Shown: positions 58,101 to 64,000 of the stretch, one piece after another
How the letters are laid out: every line of letters begins with the position of its first letter
Position numbering within the stretch: position 1 is the first letter of the stretch
Translations under genes and position numbers: made by a program
The notes under the pieces: model-generated
Seen by the model: only the letters and a program-made list of their open reading frames with translations
Told to the model about the DNA's origin: nothing
The model's database searches: none
Assembly (NCBI RefSeq): GCF_032854445.1
Contig: NC_088295.1
Span: 11,149,385 to 11,213,384, forward strand
DNA length: 64,000 bases
From: Liolophura sinensis
Lineage: Eukaryota; Mollusca; Polyplacophora; Chitonida; Chitonidae
Direction of reading: 5' to 3'

Positions 58101-61100
58101 GTGCAGGCCACGGTAAGATGTTGACGTTTGCGTCCAGGAAGTTCTGCACAACTCGAGCTGAATGGGGTCAGGCCTCATGCTGGTACAGGACACCACAGGG
58201 CTGCTGTTGAAGGAATGGCAGGACAACAGAACGTAGAATTTCATCCATGTAACGTTGAGTTGTTAGGTTCCCGTAGATGATGACCAGTGGTGTCTGACCT
58301 CTCCACATATCCCACCCCACACCATCACGCTGCCGCCACCAAATGGTACCACCTCCTGGGCGCATGATGCAGCCATTCGTTCACCTCTTCAGTGGTAAAC
58401 TCTCTGTCTGCCATTGGCTCGGAACAGGCAGAAGCAGCTTTCATCCTTGAAAACAATACCTTGCCAATCACGTCGCTGCCAACGGCGTACAATTCGAGCC
58501 CATCACCACCTCTGGCGACGATGTACGGCTGTCAACAACTGTCCTCTGAATGGTCGATAGGTCCTAATTCGGTGAGCCTCGAGTCTCCTTGACACGTTCT
58601 GCCGACTGACCCCATGACCTAAGGCATTGATTGACGATGACGTCACTGTCAGGAAGCGATTCCTCAGGTGTAAGGTGCGCAGGTACCCGTCTTCTCTGGA
58701 CGTAGTTACCCTAGGCCTGCCTGTTCTTGGCCTGTCTGATGTCTGCCCTGTCTGTGTCTAACGTTTAAGTTTGACACAGGTACAGGAGATCAGCCGACAG
58801 TCCTTGCAATGTGGGCATGGGTGGCTCCCATGGATACCATACCCAGGGCCCTCTCGCTTTGTTCTGGAGTCAATCGAGGCATTACTTTGGTGGTTTTTAG
58901 TCAGTGTGTAAGTCCAGCACACTGTGTGTATCGTTTTTATACACTCATGCAGTTGCGGCCATCCATAGGTCCCACGATTTTTCAAATTTCTTCGTTGTCT
59001 CAAAACAAATTCGTGTGAGCATATATGACGCTTGTCGCACATGGGAATATGCTTCATACAATGTTTTCCTAGAATAATTTGGTATTAATTTGCTGAAAAG
59101 GCTGGTTAAATTTAACTCACAGAGTCGTAAAGTTTCTTTTGGCCGTCAGTTTATATATAGTCGGATTTTTACAGTTTAAACCTTCTTTTAAGCATTTTCC
59201 TGTAGATGAATCATAGATAAATCTGTCTTTTGCAGTTAATCGAAATTACTGTTGGATCCCAAATGGGTGAAGAGCTGAAAATTCAGAAATTGATAGAGAA
59301 GTTTTTCTTTGAATTGAGTAAAAGTGCTTCTAAGCTGACTTCAACAGGTAAGTTTGACATTTTGGTGATCAATAATACATGCAATGATGAAGTCAATTGG
59401 GTCATTAAGGTTCAGTGTTTGAGTATCCTCTTATGAGGTCTTTATCCACTGTCTACCTCTTATATGAAATCTTGTTTTATATGATACACTGCTGCTATAT
59501 TCAGTATCAAGATTTTAAAGCCTTATTGATTTTAATGGTATAAAAGTCTGACAGCCTCTTGTTTACGAGAATCTTTGTGAGGCATCGCTTGTATATGAAC
59601 TGATATATGAGTGAATGCATAAAACCAAGCACTTGTCACTCTTGGTTGCTGCTTGCTTGTGTACAAAGAGATGTGACAGGCCAACGTCAAACAACGAGGG
59701 CTAATACAACATGGTGGAGAACACACTTTTATGGTAATCTATGTATCACATACCTTTATTTTTGCGGACTAAATGTTGAAAAGACACACGGTAGACCAAT
59801 TTGCTACAACTAGATAATGTGCGCTGACGAGATGTTGTTCATCTATAAATGAGCACAATTTCTTCAGTTTGAATATGATTATGTTCTTTTAAATTCTATT
59901 TCATTAGTTTCAATAGCAAAAATTCACGGGCTTAGACTATTACAAGGGGGCCACTTCACGCAATGCTTTCAAATCCCTACGCCAAGGGAATCACCTCACA
60001 TTCTGTTGTCAAGTGAGAGAGACGTGGGTTATGCTAGCAAATTTTCAACGTGCAATATGGTTCAAAGTCACATCTTGTTTGAAAGAAACGGCTGCATGAT
60101 GATGACTGGAATGGAAGTTTGGTTCTACAAGAGTGATGCAAAGTCTGCATTTATTGAAAATATTATCCTTGTGTGGCCGTGTAACCACTGATCGTTTGGC
60201 TGTAGCTCCAGTGACTCCACTGGAAAGTTTCAAAACGAGCAGTGAACATTGATCGTGAGCACTTGTGGAAATTAAAGATGAAACTACTGAGGACTTTGTG
60301 TTTAGGTAGGTTGCCTTTGCCTGACAAAGTTAAGGATTTTCACTACAAAAGTCAGTCAGACACGTTGCGGTGTGAACCATGCTTGATACAGAGAACAAGT
60401 TAATTTGGGAGCGGCCATCAAAGTTTGGGCAGTTTTGGTGTAAAAAGTTACATAAATTTCCTGCAGACTGTTGTTTCTTTGCGTGAAACTTGTCGTTTCT
60501 TTGTGTGATAAAACAAAGACCATTAAATGTGTTTTCTTTACAATTTAATGTTGTTGTAGTTACGTCTCTGCAAATTCCAATGTTAGTGTTCAGGGCTTTC
60601 GCCGGTAAAAAGCACTTTGAATGTAAACTGACACACAAAGTCAAATTCCACACGTGTATTCCATACAAGGATAGACACATAGACATTCCGCAACGCAAAA
60701 ACAAAATGCACCAGTCCACTCCTGCGCATGTCCACCAGGAAGTGGCAGCGGGAGTTGTGGTATTGTCAGTAGAAGCCATCTACCAGCAAGTTATCATAAA
60801 CATTGAAAGTAGTCCCTGTTTACAGAGGATGTATATGACAACCATCCTATATGGAAATATATAGAATGCCTCTGTTATGGTATATAATAAATATCAGATT
60901 TATTTACATTGTATCTCTCCACATAAAAGCAATGTTGAATAAACAAGAATTAAAATGAAACATCCCTCATGTTTATTGTGTGTGTTTTAGTTTTTAGTTT
61001 ACAGGATGCAACTTTGGATTTTAATGTGGCACAATTTCTTTGATATTAATTTTTATGGTCAGCTCTTGTTTTGTCTAATAAAGCTGTGAATCCCATGCCC

Positions 61101-63978
61101 AGCTAGTTTTCTAGTCCCAAATTGTCAAGGCCTATTAAATAAGATCAATTCACTTACGTGCAATTGAAGCGAAGTCATTAACCTATTTTGTTGACAGTGA
61201 AGCAGGGTATCTACATCTTACTGGGTGTTATCGCAGAGGTGTACCCAGAGTATATGGTGAAATATGCGGATAGACTAACTGGCCTCTATGTTAATGCAAT
61301 CAAAACTGAGGTAGGATTACTTTGCATGGGACAGACTGTTTTTTAAATTTATGAATCCATTTCATTTAGACATATTGTTGGCAAAAAATGTCACGAGTAT
61401 AAAATTTAATAAAATGACCAGATTTATTTTGATGTAAAAATGTACATCTTTGTACACTGTAAGGATTGAGGATTTATTGTATAAATATTGAGGATTTATT
61501 GTATAGATTTTGAGGATTTAATTACAGCTTGTCCATAGTTCTTGTACAGGTAACTGCACTCGTTCACATCTTATTGTCAGAATTATGATAAGTCATCAAG
61601 TGCTATAACTTTACTTGTCAATATACATATGTTTTGTAATTTCAGTTGTTTAATAGTTTTTGTTAGCCATGAAATGGTCATGAAGGTGTGCCTTTCTTAA
61701 CACGGGTTTTGTACCTGGCAGATGACGACCAAAGCTCGAAAAGCAGAGTTGACGGTGATAGCAGGCTGCCTGGAGGGATTGGCCTCATGTCTAGTGAACT
61801 TCACCCAGTCTGCAGAGGAAGGTGAGATCCTGGCTACAACACAAGGATAGATGTAGCCTTAGGCATCTTTGGTGGAAACATTACCTCATCCTCGTATTCA
61901 TGGATCTGGCATAGTCGGAAGATGTGTCATGACTTAGATATAAAAACTGACAAAACTTGCTCTTACTGGGTTGGTGTGCAGTATGAACAGGTTAAGGTAC
62001 AGGTGGGGTGCAGGTGTGATCTAGAGATTAGGGACACTAGTGTGGCATTCAGACAGGAGATGTAGATTCAAACCCAGCCTGCGGCAGGCGAATTGTAGAT
62101 TCCTCCACTCTTTGGTGCACGTGGAACTTTGGTGACAATAAGTGATTGATGATACCATTTGCACAGTCTCATGTTCATTGAAGACCACTTGTCTTTCACC
62201 AATATAATATGCATATGTGTATGACGTGTGGAAAACTTGCCAGTCAGGGGTTTATGCATGGCACTCTGGTTTCTGCCCGCATAGAAATGATTGCCATAGT
62301 ACAAGTGAAAATTTTTTGACTATCACTCATGCGTGAAATAAAGAAATAAATTAAGGTAAAGGACTGCTGCCAAATACCATTGTGCTCACTTTAATTTATG
62401 GGAGATTAGTTGCTATTGTAAATAAAATTTGTTCCGTAATATTTGGACTTCGGCTTTTTAAAGTAATGACTATGGTTTACTTCATTAATTATGCACAATC
62501 TTTTGCTGAATTCAGCAACTGGATGTTTCTAACATAAGTTTTTCAGTACTGATCATTTTGAAACAGAAATTCCACTGTGTGATTTGCAGATAATTGATGC
62601 ATTTTTTTCTTGCCAGGCGCCAAACACGCGTATGAAATCTTCCGCTTCTCTCGGTCAGCCATTGACCCAGAACTAGACGTGACTCGGTACAGCATGCCAA
62701 AGGCGGGGCTAAAGCTGCTTGCCAGGCATGCTTCCCAGTTCTGCCAGTACCTGATTGAGGATTATGAGGTGTGATATGTTGAAATGTGGTCCTTCTTACC
62801 TCTATTCTTATTGTCTGTTTAGGTGCAATAATTTTGTCTTTAACATCCACAGATTGCCAAAATCAGAGTTGTACGAAATCAGTGAATTTGTTAATTGTGT
62901 TTCATGATGATTTGGTTTGAAAATTTGTTGAAGTTATTCTTGTTCTCGTTAAGAGCTTGTGTTTGAATAGAAAGGAGATAAGGAAAGGAGGTCATAAATA
63001 GTTTTGTAGTTTTCTGAAATGTTGACAGTATTGACTCTACGTTGTACCTGTGATTGATGTTTAAGGGAATGTATGAAAAGTTCCACTTCTGGAGCCATCA
63101 TCACAACAGGGATATGTCTCACCTGGGAAGCATGGCCATGGAGTCTTTCCTCTCACAGGTAACTATTATGAGAACTTTGATTAAAGTACTCATGTATAAC
63201 AGTACCTTAGCAGAAATAAATGCTTTTCATCCTGGGCACAGTTATGTTATAATGTTCCAGTGAGCTAAGTAGGGGAGTTTCAAGTTCAAAATCATATTGC
63301 TTGAATTAAAAAAAGAAAAAGAAAGTCCTTCTGTATCAGGTAACCTGTCAAAAATGTTATAGTCATCTATTTTGGATTATGTTACTATGGGCATCTGAAA
63401 AAAAATTCAGAAAAGGTATTTAGAGTAGATAAACAAAGGGGAAAATTGAGGAGCTGATTATTCATGTAGGTATCATTTTGGTCTCAGTACATGACGAGAC
63501 AGATGATGGGTAAATTAATCTCAGCAGAAATGGCCTAAAATGTTTTTTACCTCAAAATGCTGTATTGACAGAAGGTTAACCCTTGTCCTTATTGTAGTTA
63601 TATATTCAAGATTTCAGAAATGCTGACTCAGCGGGCTAAGGAAGGCACTAAGGAAGGAGCCATATTTAAGGTTAGTTTGCACAAATACATATATGACAGG
63701 AATGCCATACTTTACAGCTTGCTTTAGAATAAATTGTCCAATGTATTGCTTGGCAAAAACAGTTTTGGTGCCTGACTGTATTCACTGACATAAAATACTG
63801 TACATTTTAATTATCCTACCATGAATGAATTTCCAGCTGCTATTCAGAAAATTGGACTGACAAATGATCATTCTGTTTGTAGTTTTTCATCAAAAAGTTC
63901 CGCACTGTGATGGATGACACATCTGCAAGCTCCAAGCAGATTTCTCTGGCCATCAAAGGTTATGGTTTGTTGGCAGCA
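55025..63978 (+). CDS. PRKDC: DNA-dependent protein kinase catalytic subunit, N-terminal part (gene continues past window)
   Basis: Eleven exons join in phase to 372 codons: 55025-55169, 56136-56212, 57094-57186, 57416-57490, 59236-59347, 61198-61310, 61722-61821, 62617-62768, 63066-63158, 63611-63670, 63883-63978. The product follows the start of vertebrate DNA-PKcs exon after exon: FIQKVGKKVLPYAVDIK, SRDRFAKVK, YILLGVIAEVYPEYM, TTKARKAELTVIAGCLEGL, MPKAGLKLLARHASQF, MAMESFLSQ, QISLAIKGYGLLAA. This is the N-terminal HEAT-repeat arm of the roughly 4,100-residue PI3K-related kinase, which binds Ku and DNA ends in non-homologous end joining in the nucleus; the kinase domain lies outside the window. 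The frame is clean and all introns are GT..AG, so the gene looks functional. Start: the ATG at 55025 in strong context; the in-frame extension to 55013 has no ATG. Introns 2 and 4 carry mobile elements. Confidence 0.93.
56136..56212 (+). CDS. PRKDC: PRKDC exon 2
   Basis: Acceptor after a 13-base T-run (tttcag). It completes Asp, then LCCSVLFDKSDGIITYLQKI; donor CAG|GTAAGA, phase 0. Confidence 0.88.
56871..57080 (+). mobile_element. SINE family A in PRKDC intron 2
   Basis: GGGCCTCCGTTGCTGAAGTC, CAATTACCCAGGAGCCTCTC and GCTCATGCTGCC, tail GTATAAGTGAAATATTCTTG and AAAACACCAATCAAATAAAT. The body is internally shortened. Its A-rich tail ends about 13 bases before the exon 3 acceptor (57092-57093). 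Confidence 0.9.
57094..57186 (+). CDS. PRKDC: PRKDC exon 3
   Basis: 31 codons: LQSCKANLLIFLSEFIQKVG then KKVLPYAVDIK; acceptor tatgtttcag, donor AAG|GTACTG. One of the best conserved exons here. Confidence 0.93.
57416..57490 (+). CDS. PRKDC: PRKDC exon 4
   Basis: 25 codons, DVCVSLFSRDRFAKVKVNTF..; acceptor cttgccag, donor AAG|GTAAGT, phase 0. Confidence 0.92.
57647..59151 (-). mobile_element. Second Tc1/mariner transposon, in PRKDC intron 4
   Basis: About 1505 bp between TA dinucleotides (57645-57646; 59152-59153). Terminal inverted repeats AACTGACGGCCAAAAGAAAC continuing CTTTAC match perfectly over about 25 bases. Oriented opposite to the host gene. Different terminal sequence from the copy at 51929-53449, so a different subfamily. 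Confidence 0.9.
57899..58882 (-). pseudogene. Decayed Tc1/mariner transposase in intron 4
   Basis: Starts MPRLTPEQSERALGMVSMGA (58882) and hits a stop soon after. Later pieces in shifting frames include WWRQ/GGGSVMVWGG-like (about 58330), NILPWPA.SP (about 58110), RIEHLWDIMGRRVRQWPHL and LQDEWQRIS. The usual QDNARPH is replaced by QHEA.PHS, so the second catalytic Asp is lost. Several stops and frameshifts; non-functional. Confidence 0.85.
59236..59347 (+). CDS. PRKDC: PRKDC exon 5
   Basis: LIEITVGSQMGEELKIQKLI then EKFFFELSKSASKLTST; acceptor cttttgcag, donor ACAG|GTAAGT, phase 1. Confidence 0.9.
59348..61197 (+). other. PRKDC intron 5 (long, no recognisable insert)
   Basis: 1.85 kb. Two overlapping frames of 149 (minus) and 124 (plus) codons near 60330-60864 look like protein only superficially. 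No inverted repeats or SINE seen. Confidence 0.5.
61198..61310 (+). CDS. PRKDC: PRKDC exon 6
   Basis: Completes Val, then KQGIYILLGVIAEVYPEYMV and KYADRLTGLYVNAIKTE; acceptor gttgacag, donor GAG|GTAGGA, phase 0. Confidence 0.92.
61468..61525 (+). repeat. 22-bp tandem repeat in PRKDC intron 6
   Basis: TGAGGATTTATTGTATA.. appears twice, then a third partial unit (TGAGGATTTAATT). Confidence 0.75.
61722..61821 (+). CDS. PRKDC: PRKDC exon 7
   Basis: MTTKARKAELTVIAGCLEGL then ASCLVNFTQSAEE; acceptor cctggcag, donor GAAG|GTGAGA, phase 1. The initial ATG is internal, not a start. Confidence 0.92.
62010..62345 (+). mobile_element. Very diverged SINE-like element in PRKDC intron 7
   Basis: A tRNA-like head (GTGTGATCTAGAGATTAGGG .. 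GTAGATTCAAACCC, box B-like) and an end like family A (GTTTCTGCCCGCATAG.AATG, GCCATAGTACAAGTGAAA, ATAAAGAAATAAAT). Probably an old family A relative. No target duplication found. Confidence 0.4.
62617..62768 (+). CDS. PRKDC: PRKDC exon 8
   Basis: Completes Gly, then AKHAYEIFRFSRSAIDPELD and VTRYSMPKAGLKLLARHASQ; acceptor cttgccag, donor GAG|GTGTGA, phase 0. Confidence 0.93.
63066..63158 (+). CDS. PRKDC: PRKDC exon 9
   Basis: GMYEKFHFWSHHHNRDMSHL then GSMAMESFLSQ; acceptor gtttaag (weak pyrimidine tract), donor CAG|GTAACT. Confidence 0.88.
63611..63670 (+). CDS. PRKDC: PRKDC exon 10
   Basis: 20 codons, ISEMLTQRAKEGTKEGAIFK; donor AAG|GTTAGT. The acceptor must be tattcaag (63609-63610); the stronger-looking ttgtag 13 bases upstream would shift the frame into an early stop. 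Confidence 0.8.
63883..63978 (+). CDS. PRKDC: PRKDC exon 11 (last in window)
   Basis: FFIKKFRTVMDDTSASSKQI then SLAIKGYGLLAA; acceptor tttgtag, donor GCA|GTAAGT, phase 0. The gene continues beyond 64000. Confidence 0.92.
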
Positions 63979-64000
63979 GTAAGTGTGATTGTGACTCACT

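Noticed and set aside
58758-59057. 99-codon minus-strand ORF in PRKDC intron 4
   Set aside because: Wrong frame of the decayed transposase; the true N-terminus is read from 58882 in another frame.
60330-60864. Two overlapping ORFs of 149 (minus) and 124 (plus) codons
   Set aside because: They lie inside PRKDC intron 5 with no motif, repeat ends or splice support; within chance expectation for 64 kb and six frames.

Overview
The window is AT-rich eukaryotic DNA from an animal, most probably a mollusc. Three things point there. Genes are split by GT..AG introns. Two tRNA-derived SINE families are scattered through the window, one with a tail reading like ..gagtacggcgtaaaacacc.. and one like ..acgacgttaaaccccaagc.., and such tails are familiar from molluscan DNA. 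The one recognisable long gene is a clear but diverged relative of vertebrate DNA-PKcs. No prokaryotic features, real tRNA or rRNA genes, or CRISPR arrays were seen. Most long open frames are chance or repeat-driven, because the real coding exons are short.

Right end (about 55.0-64.0 kb, + strand): the first eleven coding exons of a PRKDC (DNA-PKcs) orthologue. They splice in consistent phase into 372 uninterrupted codons, and the gene runs off the window. Intron 2 holds a SINE that ends about 13 bases before the next acceptor. Intron 4 holds a complete but dead Tc1/mariner element with its terminal inverted repeats. A foldback repeat and a second dead Tc1 element (51.9-53.4 kb) lie upstream.

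About 47.8-48.9 kb, - strand: a compact three-exon gene for a small secreted cysteine-rich protein, with a textbook signal-peptide exon. It is hidden under a 155-codon antisense open frame. Its first intron contains eight complete 65-bp tandem repeats.

Left two thirds (about 2.6-43.2 kb): an old, diverged set of segmental duplications. Copy A (about 2.6-17.8 kb) and copy B (about 35.6-43.2 kb) are direct; copy C (about 23.5-30.6 kb) is inverted. Modules keep the same order in each (P, X, Y, Z, W, V; P was not found in C). Module Y encodes a conserved peptide I do not recognise. Copy A has gained private changes: Y-Z is present three times, one Y has become a 174-bp palindrome, and a single 36-bp segment has expanded to six tandem copies. 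Mobile-element debris lies between the modules: a 996-bp Mutator-like element carrying a FLYWCH-like open frame, two remnants of one reverse transcriptase family, and many SINEs, several with intact target-site duplications.

Nothing was found that works together as a multi-gene system. The two supported genes (PRKDC and the small secreted protein) are unrelated neighbours on opposite strands. All similarities were judged by eye and no database search was possible.
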